A DNA stretch of 6,559 nucleotides from NCBI GenBank assembly GCA_041987205.1, contig JBHIWX010000143.1, positions 1 through 6,559 of the forward strand. Direction: 5' to 3'. This DNA comes from BOKV01 sp041987205. GTDB taxonomy: Bacteria; Pseudomonadota; Alphaproteobacteria; Rhizobiales; Rhizobiaceae. The position numbers were made by a program, and so were the translations under genes. Of this stretch, positions 1 to 5,563 are shown piece by piece (positions within the stretch are counted from its first letter, which is position 1; every line of letters starts with the position of its first letter). The notes beneath the pieces are model-generated. The model was not told the origin of the DNA. It worked only from the letters and a program-made list of their open reading frames with translations, and ran no database searches.

Positions 1-134
1 AACTGGCCACGCTGGCCGAGGCAGACATCGTACTCATCGCCATCGTGGGCACCGCCGGATTACAGCCCGCGTTGGCCGCCATTCGCTCGGGCAAAGACAT
101 CGCCGTGGCGTCCAAGGAAATTCTCAAGCACTGA
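1..134 (+). pseudogene. dxr: Dxr (DXP reductoisomerase) fragment, open at left edge, ends prematurely
   Basis: Reading from base 3 gives 43 codons and a TGA at 132-134. The peptide contains ADIVLIAIVGTAGLQPALAA followed by IRSGKDIAVASKEIL. This matches the NADPH-binding core of 1-deoxy-D-xylulose 5-phosphate reductoisomerase, where the family carries VG-AGL-PTLAAI-AGK--LANKE-L. Dxr converts DXP to MEP in the non-mevalonate isoprenoid pathway in the cytoplasm. In a full-length enzyme of about 390-400 residues this block lies near residues 90-135. Here the frame ends three residues after KEI (L-K-H-stop), so the catalytic and C-terminal domains are absent. I read the following bases in all three forward frames and found no continuation such as the DSEH-A-FQ block. 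ASKE replaces the usual ANKE, a variant I associate with Verrucomicrobia/Chlamydia-like Dxr rather than Rhizobiales (recollection, not checked). It is either a degraded remnant, a recombination scar or a contig-edge artefact. The left end lies outside the window. Confidence 0.6.
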
Positions 135-140
135 ACGAAA

Positions 141-167
141 ATGCGGCGCATGGTCCATGCGCCGTAT
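141..167. terminator. Long near-perfect dyad after the Dxr fragment, possible terminator
   Basis: Bases 141-153 (ATGCGGCGCATGG) and 155-167 (CCATGCGCCGTAT) are inverted repeats around base 154. They match throughout except one position that would form a G-U pair in RNA. In practice the stem would be about 12 bp with a three-base loop. It starts six bases after the stop of the upstream frame, which suits a terminator. However, the downstream bases (CTCCGATCAATGT) contain no T-run, so a canonical intrinsic terminator is not shown. A protein-binding palindrome is the alternative. Confidence 0.4.
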
Positions 168-250
168 CTCCGATCAATGTATTACGTTTACGGAAGCGTC
201 AATCGTTGCTAGGTTCGCGATCGCCGGGTCGCGGCAAACGGCAGGACTCC

Positions 251-691
251 ATGGACCAGAAGCATCCGATCGAACAGTATTTCTCGTTCAAGCACCCGCT
301 CACCGAGTATCTGCCGATGGAATTCGTCGGCCTTGAGGACGGAGTGCTGACGATGAATGTCGACGTGCCGGAACATTTTATCGCCGATCCCGCGACCGAC
401 GCAGTCCACAGCGGCTTCGCCACGCTGGTGCTAGACACCGTGCTGGGTGGCGCCGTGCTCGGCCATATCAAGCTGTCGCAGCCGATTGCCACCGTGGGGC
501 TGACCACGCAGCACATGCGCCGGGCCATCAAGGGCGAGAAGCTCGTCTGCCGTGCCCGGCTCGAGGGCGTCCATCGCGACATGGCCCATATGAGCGGCCA
601 GCTGTCGACCATCGACGGTGAGACTCTGTCGACGGCGACCGGCACCTTCATGATCGGCACCCGCGCCAAGCCGCTCGGTGCGAGGCTGTGA
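251..691 (+). CDS. PaaI family hotdog thioesterase (first of a tandem pair)
   Basis: This 146-residue protein has the size and fold pattern of a single-domain hotdog acyl-CoA thioesterase of the PaaI/YbgC-like superfamily. Such enzymes hydrolyse acyl- or aryl-CoA thioesters in the cytoplasm, usually as tetramers. The hallmark block is HSGFATLVLDT at residues 53-63. It corresponds to the HGG-x6-D motif, with His53, Gly55 and the likely catalytic carboxylate Asp62; the middle Gly of HGG is Ser54. The strands after it (ATVGLTTQHMRRAIKGEKL, then RARLEGVHRD and TATGTFMI) follow the usual central-sheet order. I chose ATG at 251 (MDQKHPIEQ) because an AGGA sits at 243-246 and the family starts close to this point. 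An in-frame TTG at 206 would add 15 basic, non-conserved residues. The next gene begins seven bases after the stop, so the two are probably cotranscribed. The substrate cannot be read from sequence. Confidence 0.88.
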   Translation: MDQKHPIEQYFSFKHPLTEYLPMEFVGLEDGVLTMNVDVPEHFIADPATDAVHSGFATLVLDTVLGGAVLGHIKLSQPIATVGLTTQHMRRAIKGEKLVCRARLEGVHRDMAHMSGQLSTIDGETLSTATGTFMIGTRAKPLGARL

Positions 692-698
692 GGCGGGC

Positions 699-1118
699 AT
701 GACGACCGGAACGGAAGATAGCGTGGCGCTTCAGCAGGCGGAATTTCTCGCCACCCCCTTTGCCGACTGGCTCGCCGTCGAGGCGACGGACGGGGCGGAC
801 AGCTTCCGCATGCGCTTCGACGACCGCCATATCGGCAACCCGTTCATCCGCGCGCTGCATGGCGGCGTGGTCGGCTCGATGATCGAGGCCTCGGCGGAAC
901 TGGGGTTTGCCCACATGGCCGAAGCGTCTGGCCCAGCCGAACTGGTTTCCTCTGCGATCGACTATCTGCGCGTCACGAGGGATACCGACCTCTTCTCCCG
1001 CGTCTCGCTGGTGCGCATGGGCCGCAGGCTCGCCTTCGTCGAGGTCTATTGCTGGCAGGATTCCGAAGACCTGCCCGTCGCGCGCGGCAGTTGCACGCTG
1101 CGCATTCTGGAAGCCTAA
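699..1118 (+). CDS. PaaI family hotdog thioesterase (second of a tandem pair)
   Basis: This is a 139-residue single hotdog domain. The motif is HGGVVGSMIEASAELG at residues 54-69: His54-Gly55-Gly56 are intact, and the acid nine residues after the His is Glu63 instead of the Asp used by its neighbour. Both Asp and Glu occur at this position in the superfamily, so the protein may well be active. Downstream blocks SAIDYLRVTRDTDLFSRVSL and GSCTLRI fit the second half of the fold. The ATG at 699 is preceded by the purine-rich AGGCGGG (691-697), tightly spaced and overlapping the upstream stop region. A GTG at 678 would overlap the first gene. The two thioesterases are clearly divergent from each other, so this is not a recent duplication; they may form a hetero-oligomer or act on different chain types (inference). 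The TAA at 1116-1118 interlocks with the stop of the convergent gene. Confidence 0.86.
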   Translation: MTTGTEDSVALQQAEFLATPFADWLAVEATDGADSFRMRFDDRHIGNPFIRALHGGVVGSMIEASAELGFAHMAEASGPAELVSSAIDYLRVTRDTDLFSRVSLVRMGRRLAFVEVYCWQDSEDLPVARGSCTLRILEA

Positions 1119-1975
1119 CCTGCCTCCCGCATGCCTGCTTCCCAGCCCAGCATGGCGCGCTTGCGCGTCAGGCCCCAATGATAGCCGGTCAGCGCGCCGG
1201 ACTTGCCGATCACCCGATGACAGGGCACGACGAAGGAGACGGGGTTGCGCCCGACGGCGCGGCCCACAGCGCGCGGCGCGTTGGCGACGCCGACCTTCTG
1301 GGCAAGGTCTGAATAGGTGGTGGCGCAGCCGACCGGAATGCCGAGCAGGCCTTCCCAGACGCGTATCTCGAAATCCGTACCGATCATGACGACGCGCAGC
1401 GGATCGTCGGCCCGCCAGCGCTCGGGGTTGAATGCGCGCTCGGCGAGCTTCGCCGTCATTATCTTGTCTTCGATATAGCTCGCGCGCGGCCAGCGCGAGC
1501 GCATGTCGTCCAGCGCGGCGCGTTCGCCGCCCGGATCGCAGAACGCCATGCCCGCAAGCCCACGCTCCGTCGCCATGACGAGTGCCTGGCCGAAGGGCGA
1601 GCCGTGAAACCCGTAATGAATGGTCAGCCCCTCGCCCTTCGCCTTGAACGTGCCGGGCGACATCGCCTCATGCGTGACGAACAGATCATGCAACCGGCCG
1701 GGGCCCGAAAGGCCGAGTTCGTAACTGGCATCGAGGATCGGCACGTCCTCGGTCAGCAGCCGGCGGGCATGATCCAGCGTCACCGCCTGCAGAAAGGCCT
1801 TGGGCGACAGGCCGGCCCAGCGCGTGAAGATCTTCTGCAATTGCGTCGGCGACTTGCCGACGGCAAGCGCCAGCTCCTCGAGGCTCGGCTGGTCGCGCCA
1901 GTTCTCGGAGATGAGTTCGATGCAGCGTCGGACGGTCTGGTAGTCGCCGCCGGTCTCGGTGTCGATGAAGGACAT
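1115..1975 (-). CDS. AraC-type HTH / methylated-DNA-[protein]-cysteine S-methyltransferase fusion (Ada-like without N-terminal zinc domain)
   Basis: This 286-residue protein repairs O6-alkylguanine in DNA by transferring the alkyl group to its own cysteine. Residues about 14-112 form an AraC-family helix-turn-helix domain (SLEELALAVGKSPTQLQKIF, then the second HTH ending near MSPGTFK). Residues about 115-195 are the ribonuclease-like MGMT N-domain. Residues about 199-283 are the alkyltransferase domain, with NPVSFVVPCHRVIGKSG at 244-260. The invariant PCHRV places the acceptor at Cys252, and YHWG-(x)4-RA-LGWE follows. Compared with E. coli Ada (354 aa), the N-terminal four-cysteine methylphosphotriester domain is absent, so activation through that domain is not available. 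A regulatory role is therefore uncertain. I chose ATG at 1975 (MSFIDTETG); ATG at 2029 would add 18 residues and has a GGGTGG upstream, so it remains possible. DUF2244 lies 91 bases upstream on the same strand. I saw no convincing promoter in that gap. Confidence 0.92.
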   Translation of the reverse strand: MSFIDTETGGDYQTVRRCIELISENWRDQPSLEELALAVGKSPTQLQKIFTRWAGLSPKAFLQAVTLDHARRLLTEDVPILDASYELGLSGPGRLHDLFVTHEAMSPGTFKAKGEGLTIHYGFHGSPFGQALVMATERGLAGMAFCDPGGERAALDDMRSRWPRASYIEDKIMTAKLAERAFNPERWRADDPLRVVMIGTDFEIRVWEGLLGIPVGCATTYSDLAQKVGVANAPRAVGRAVGRNPVSFVVPCHRVIGKSGALTGYHWGLTRKRAMLGWEAGMREAG

Positions 1976-2066
1976 GGTTTTCGCGCCTGTCGATGGTTGG
2001 CTCTGCGTCCGATCTATGCCCTGGAGCATGGCCGCGCCACCCGATTCTTGCCCGATATGATGCCGG

Positions 2067-2597
2067 TCAGCGACCCTTCACGCCGGCGAGCGCGGCGGAG
2101 AACGCCTCGGCGAAGCTCTCGCGATCGTCCGGATTGAGAAAGGAGCCGATGGCGAGCTCGCGCCCCTGCCCGGCAAGTGCCATGCGCATGATGCCGAATT
2201 CCTGGTGGCGGTCGATCTCGAAGCGTGTCCAGAACGGGTTGAACCGGTGCTCGGAAACCTTGCCGCGCGGCGAGACCTGCCGCACCAGCATTTCATGCGG
2301 CCAGATCGCCACGTCCTCGAAGGCGCGCGCGGAGCGATAATTCATCTTGAAGGCCAGCCAGACGATCAGGAAATCGAGGCCGAAGAACCCGACGATTGGC
2401 CAGGCGCCGATCGCCATGAACAGCATGCCGGCGACGAACCAGGTGCCGCCGATCACCGCCATCAGCGCGAGGAAACCGTGTGGGCCGAGCGAGCGATAGG
2501 GCGTCAGGCGCGCCGCGAAGACCGGTGCTTCGCCATCCTCGCCGAAAGTCAGGTCGTGACGCGTGGAAGCGTCGTGCTCGCGGTTGTTTCCCGTCAT
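2067..2597 (-). CDS. DUF2244 domain-containing membrane protein
   Basis: This 176-residue protein has two hydrophobic segments at about residues 42-63 (FLALMAVIGGTWFVAGMLFM) and 66-84 (WPIVGFFGLDFLIVWLAFK). A cytoplasmic-looking C-terminal region follows, with FEDVAIWPHEMLVRQ, FNPFWTRFEID and FLNPDDRESFAEAFSAAL. The layout and the FNP-W-R block match DUF2244, an alphaproteobacterial family with no established biochemical role. The C-terminal half resembles a small beta-rich domain of the kind that follows two-helix anchors (inference). The only early in-frame ATG is at 2597, and there is no clear Shine-Dalgarno before it. A TATACT hexamer ends eight bases before the ATG on the minus strand, which would fit a leaderless transcript. 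The gene is divergent from nth with 38 bases between the starts, and the alkyltransferase gene follows on the same strand. That may reflect shared regulation, but it does not give DUF2244 a function. Confidence 0.88.
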   Translation of the reverse strand: MTGNNREHDASTRHDLTFGEDGEAPVFAARLTPYRSLGPHGFLALMAVIGGTWFVAGMLFMAIGAWPIVGFFGLDFLIVWLAFKMNYRSARAFEDVAIWPHEMLVRQVSPRGKVSEHRFNPFWTRFEIDRHQEFGIMRMALAGQGRELAIGSFLNPDDRESFAEAFSAALAGVKGR

Positions 2598-2613
2598 CAA
2601 GGTCAAGTATAGG
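2584..2613 (+). promoter_or_regulatory. Candidate sigma-70-type promoter for nth
   Basis: TTGTTT at 2584-2589 and TATAGG at 2608-2613 are separated by 18 bases, acceptable for a housekeeping promoter. The -35 lies inside the start of the divergent DUF2244 gene. The predicted start would be near 2619-2621, giving a leader of about 15 bases before the nth ATG that contains its ribosome-binding site. On the opposite strand the same AGTATAG core reads TATACT and could serve as the DUF2244 -10 element. Matches are partial, so this is only a candidate. Confidence 0.35.
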
Positions 2614-2635
2614 GATGCGACGGGGAAAGGGCCAT

Positions 2636-3388
2636 ATGACAAAGAGTCCGGTGAAGACCAGCAAGACGAAAGCGGTGAAGCCGCAAGCCGGAAAGCCGGC
2701 CAGGCGCACGCCGCGTTCGCGCTATTCCCGCGACGAGATCGCGGCGATCTTCGAACGCTTCAAGGCGCAGCGGCCGGAGCCGAAGGGCGAGCTCGAGCAC
2801 GTCAACGCCTATACGCTGCTCGTCGCCGTCGTGCTCTCGGCGCAGGCGACCGATGTCGGCGTCAACAAGGCGACGCGCGCACTGTTCCAGATCGCCGACA
2901 CGCCGCAGAAAATGTTGGCGCTGGGTGAGGACAAGGTTCGCGACCACATCAAGACCATCGGGCTTTACCGCAACAAGGCGAAGAACGTCATTCTGCTCTC
3001 GCAAAGGCTGATCGAGGAATTCGGCGGCGAGGTGCCGGCCGACCGCGACGCGCTGACCACGCTGCCGGGCGTCGGGCGCAAGACGGCGAACGTCGTCGTG
3101 TCCATGGCCTTCGGCCAGGCGACCATCGCCGTCGACACCCACATCTTCCGCATCGCGAACCGGCTCGGCCTGGCGCCCGGCAAGACGCCCGACGAGGTCG
3201 AGGCGAAGCTCGAGAAAATCATCCCGCCCGACTATCTCTACCACGCCCATCACTGGCTGATCCTGCACGGGCGCTACACCTGCGTGGCGCGCAAGCCCAG
3301 ATGCGAGGCCTGCATCATCGCCGATCTGTGCAAGGCGCCCGACAAGACCTGCGACGTGCCCACGCCGATCATGCCGATCGAGGCCTGA
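2636..3388 (+). CDS. nth: Endonuclease III (DNA glycosylase / AP lyase)
   Basis: This 250-residue bifunctional base-excision-repair enzyme removes oxidised pyrimidines and then cleaves the DNA backbone at the abasic site by beta-elimination. The helix-hairpin-helix is LPGVGRKTANVV at residues 143-154 and contains the catalytic Lys149. VDTHIFR at 166-172 supplies the catalytic Asp167. The C-terminal 4Fe-4S ligands are Cys216, Cys223, Cys226 and Cys232, with the exact C-x6-C-x2-C-x5-C spacing. LLVAVVLSAQATD (61-73) is the usual N-terminal helix motif. The first 28 or so residues are a Lys/Arg/Pro-rich tail absent from E. coli Nth (211 aa), common in related alphaproteobacterial homologues and possibly DNA-contacting (inference). 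I chose ATG at 2636 because AAAGG at 2626-2630 lies five bases upstream. The ATG at 2615 and longer in-frame starts would run back into DUF2244. The stop is followed after three bases by the stop of the convergent membrane-protein gene. Confidence 0.97.
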   Translation: MTKSPVKTSKTKAVKPQAGKPARRTPRSRYSRDEIAAIFERFKAQRPEPKGELEHVNAYTLLVAVVLSAQATDVGVNKATRALFQIADTPQKMLALGEDKVRDHIKTIGLYRNKAKNVILLSQRLIEEFGGEVPADRDALTTLPGVGRKTANVVVSMAFGQATIAVDTHIFRIANRLGLAPGKTPDEVEAKLEKIIPPDYLYHAHHWLILHGRYTCVARKPRCEACIIADLCKAPDKTCDVPTPIMPIEA

Positions 3389-3391
3389 CGC

Positions 3392-4099
3392 TCAGGCGGC
3401 GGCCCGCATCGGCGCACCGCGCTGGCCTTCGCGCGCGCTGATCATCTTGTGCAGATGCACCATCACGGCAGCGGCGAAGATCGGCGTGGCGAGGTTGAGG
3501 ATCGGCACCGCCATGAAGCCGGCGATGACAAGGCCCGCGAGAAAGACGGTGAGATTGTTGTCGCGGCGTAGCCGGTTGACCTCGGCCTCCGGCCGGAAGC
3601 GCATCGCCGCGAACTGGAAATATTCCCGGCCGATCAGATAGGCGTTGACGAGGAAGAAGATCGCGAAATTGATGCCGGGCAGCAGCACCAGCATCAGCGC
3701 GACGAGGTTGGCGGCGGCCACGACCAGCAGGAATTTCGCTGCCAGGAAGATGCCGGGGATGATCGCCATCGGCTCGCCCGGCGTGTCCCCGGGATAGTGC
3801 CGCGCCTCGACGGCGGCGGCGACATCATCAAGGAAGATGCCGGCAAACGCCGCCGACACCGGGGCGATGAGGAAGATCGCGCCGAGGAACATGCCCGCGC
3901 CCGTGAGCCAGACCAGCGCGGTCGCCGTCCAGTGCCACGAGCCGAGCAGCGGCGTGAGCAGGTGGGAGACCAGCGCCTCCAGCCCGATCCATGCCACCAG
4001 AAGCAGCAGTAGCGTCAGCCCGATGGACTTCCAGAAGACGTGCCGGAACTCGGCTTCGAAGAGCTGGCTGGCGGCAAGACGGGCGGATTGGATGATCAA
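3392..4099 (-). CDS. EI24 domain / CysZ-like integral membrane protein
   Basis: This 235-residue, strongly hydrophobic protein matches the EI24/CysZ family. In enterobacteria CysZ imports sulfate for cysteine synthesis; whether this alphaproteobacterial member does so is not shown. Hydrophobic segments lie near residues 22-46, 60-86, 113-141, 143-156 and 183-215. The most characteristic block is LPGINFAIFFLVNAYLIGRE (140-159) followed by YFQFAAMRF. A short basic/acidic tail ends in AAA. The reading frame stays open far upstream, but that stretch is antisense to adenosine kinase and unlike the family. I propose the TTG at 4099-4097 (MIIQSARLAASQLF) because homologues start a few residues before the A-R-A--QLF block. 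AGGGG lies ten bases upstream (4114-4110). The alternative ATG at 4225 would add 42 residues with no membrane-protein character. It is divergent from adenosine kinase. Confidence 0.85.
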   Translation of the reverse strand: MIIQSARLAASQLFEAEFRHVFWKSIGLTLLLLLVAWIGLEALVSHLLTPLLGSWHWTATALVWLTGAGMFLGAIFLIAPVSAAFAGIFLDDVAAAVEARHYPGDTPGEPMAIIPGIFLAAKFLLVVAAANLVALMLVLLPGINFAIFFLVNAYLIGREYFQFAAMRFRPEAEVNRLRRDNNLTVFLAGLVIAGFMAVPILNLATPIFAAAVMVHLHKMISAREGQRGAPMRAAA

Positions 4100-4438
4100 T
4101 TTGAGCTGGCCCCTATGCTGCGCAAATGCTGCGGACAAACGATTGAATTCATTGCACTCGGTAACATGTCCATGCCGCCATATCGCGCTCGTGTGCTGCG
4201 GTTTTGCTGCAGCTATACTGCGCATATGTTGCAACGCAACATCGACAGCGCCGCGCTTGCGCCCGGCGTTGCCGCGTGCGCAAACGAGATGGGGGCGCGA
4301 TTGTGGCGTTTCAACCGCCGCCGCCAGCAACCCTGTTGCCGAGAGCAAGGTGACGCGGCGCCAACCCTTCCCATATGCGCCTCCAGCCGCTAAGGAGCCG
4401 CAACGCAATCTTCCAGACAGACCGGGCAGGCAGGACAT
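4100..4438. promoter_or_regulatory. Divergent intergenic region between the CysZ-like gene and adenosine kinase
   Basis: This 339-base spacer should hold the promoters of both divergent genes. I see no convincing gene in it. It contains a TATACT hexamer on the + strand (4214-4219) without a good -35, and on the minus strand a TTGTCC (revcomp of 4134-4139) 16-17 bases before a weak ATAGGG/TAGGGG. The clearest structure is the 17-base dyad at 4226-4242. TTGCGC and GCGCAA at about 4257-4285 form a second, weaker inverted pair. Its base composition is less uniformly GC-rich than the flanking genes. Confidence 0.4.
4226..4242. repeat. Perfect 17-base inverted repeat, possible operator
   Basis: ATGTTGC (4226-4232) and GCAACAT (4236-4242) are exact inverted repeats around AAC (4233-4235). 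The dyad lies seven bases after a TATACT hexamer (4214-4219) on the + strand, where a transcription start would be expected. That placement would suit a repressor site, but the regulator is unknown. It is not followed by a T-run and the stem is too short to favour a terminator. Confidence 0.4.
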
Positions 4439-5434
4439 ATGAGTGAATCGCGTTTCGACGTGCTGACGATCGGCAACGCCATCGTCGACATCATCGCGCA
4501 GTCGGAGGAAAAATTCCTCGTCGACGAGAAGATCATCAAGGGCGCGATGAACCTGATCGACGCCGACCGCGCCGAGCATCTCTACGCGGCGATGGGACCG
4601 GCGATCGAGGCTTCGGGCGGCAGCGCGGCCAACACGGCGGCCGGCGTTGCAAGTTTCGGCGGACGCGCCGCCTATTTCGGCAAGGTGTCGAACGACCATC
4701 TCGGCGGCATCTACACCCACGACCTTCGCGCCGCGAACGTCCACTTCGAGACCGCGCCGCTCGACGGTCAGCCGCCCACCGCCCGCTCGATGATCTTCGT
4801 CACGCCCGACGGCGAGCGCTCGATGAACACCTATCTCGGCGCCTGCGTCGAGCTCGGCCCGGAAGACATCGACGCCGATGTCGTCGCGGCTTCCGCGATC
4901 ACCTATTTCGAGGGCTATCTGTGGGATCCGCCGCGCGCCAAGGAGGCGATCCGCCTCGCCGCGCAGATCGCGCATGAAAACGACCGCGACTTCTCGATGA
5001 CCCTGTCGGACTCCTTCTGCGTCGACCGCTATCGCGGCGAGTTCCTGGAACTGATGCGCGCCGGCACGGTCGACATTGTCTTCGCCAACGAGGCGGAGCT
5101 GCACGCGCTCTACGAGACGTCGAGCTTCGAGGCGGCGCTCGAGGCCTTCCGCGCCGATTGCCGCATCGGCATCGTCACGCGCTCGGAAAAGGGCTGCGTC
5201 ACGGTCACCCGCGAGGAGACCCACGCCATTCCGGCCCACGGCATCGACCGGCTGGTCGACACCACCGGCGCGGGCGACCTCTTCGCTGCCGGCTTCCTGC
5301 ACGGGCTGACCACCGGCCGCGACCTGCCCGACTGTGCCCGGATCGGCGCGCTCGCCGCGGCCATCGTCATCCAGCAGGTCGGCCCCCGCCCGCGCGAAAG
5401 CCTGAAGGACGCGCTGGCGCAGGAAGGCATCTGA
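4439..5434 (+). CDS. Adenosine kinase (PfkB family carbohydrate/nucleoside kinase)
   Basis: This 331-residue ribokinase-fold enzyme is predicted to phosphorylate adenosine to AMP with ATP, a purine-salvage step in the cytoplasm. The N-terminal PfkB signature is ASGGSAANTAAGVASFGG at residues 58-75, preceded by the GNAIVDI substrate strand (12-18). NE at 217-218 fits the metal/phosphate-binding position of the family. The C-terminal signature DTTGAGDLFAAGFL (274-287) contains the anion hole and the catalytic base Asp280. The length and the ANTAAGVASFGG and GERSMNTYLGA blocks favour adenosine kinase over ribokinase or fructokinase, though related PfkB sugar kinases cannot be fully excluded. The ATG at 4439 is preceded by GGCAGGCAGGACAT, with AGGA close to the start. 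It is monocistronic as far as the window shows: the upstream gene is divergent and the downstream gene convergent. Confidence 0.93.
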   Translation: MSESRFDVLTIGNAIVDIIAQSEEKFLVDEKIIKGAMNLIDADRAEHLYAAMGPAIEASGGSAANTAAGVASFGGRAAYFGKVSNDHLGGIYTHDLRAANVHFETAPLDGQPPTARSMIFVTPDGERSMNTYLGACVELGPEDIDADVVAASAITYFEGYLWDPPRAKEAIRLAAQIAHENDRDFSMTLSDSFCVDRYRGEFLELMRAGTVDIVFANEAELHALYETSSFEAALEAFRADCRIGIVTRSEKGCVTVTREETHAIPAHGIDRLVDTTGAGDLFAAGFLHGLTTGRDLPDCARIGALAAAIVIQQVGPRPRESLKDALAQEGI

Positions 5435-5485
5435 TCGCCGCGCGAGTTTCGGCCTTGCGGCGCGTTCAGGAGATGTCGGGAGATG

Positions 5486-5515
5486 AAAAGGGAGCGGCGG
5501 AGCCAAAGCCCCGCC
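5486..5515 (-). terminator. Intrinsic-type terminator for the small exported protein gene
   Basis: On the minus strand, GGCGGGGC (5515-5508) pairs with GCTCCGCC (5503-5496) around a TTTG tetraloop. This gives an eight-base stem whose only imperfection is one G-U pair. Six bases further on comes TTTT (5489-5486). On the + strand the same stem would contain an A-C mismatch, so it works best for the minus-strand gene ending at 5564. The gap between stem and T-run is longer than ideal. Confidence 0.5.
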
Positions 5516-5563
5516 TGCCCTGTTGTCGTGTGCGGTCATGTCACTGACCACGGCAAGTCGGAC

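Noticed and set aside
1604..2137. 177-codon plus-strand frame opposite the alkyltransferase gene
   Set aside because: Arg/Leu/Gln-rich shadow of the HTH region running across the gap into DUF2244, with no family resemblance.
2480..2635. Longer N-terminus for Nth starting upstream of 2636
   Set aside because: The extra residues are the antisense of DUF2244, and the AAAGG five bases before ATG 2636 supports the shorter form.
2603..3268. 221-codon minus-strand frame opposite nth
   Set aside because: Antisense to every diagnostic nth motif, with Arg/Val/Asp-biased composition and no recognisable domain.
5436..5462. CGCCGC...GCGGCG as a terminator for adenosine kinase
   Set aside because: Only six pairs with a 15-base loop and no T-run follows. 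Too weak to annotate, although termination must occur near here.
4100..5551. Open minus-strand frame covering all of adenosine kinase, continuous with the CysZ-like gene
   Set aside because: Its translation is Arg/Ala/Asp-rich without any domain. It is exactly antisense to a well-supported PfkB kinase, and homologues of the membrane protein do not carry it. It is a GC-bias shadow.
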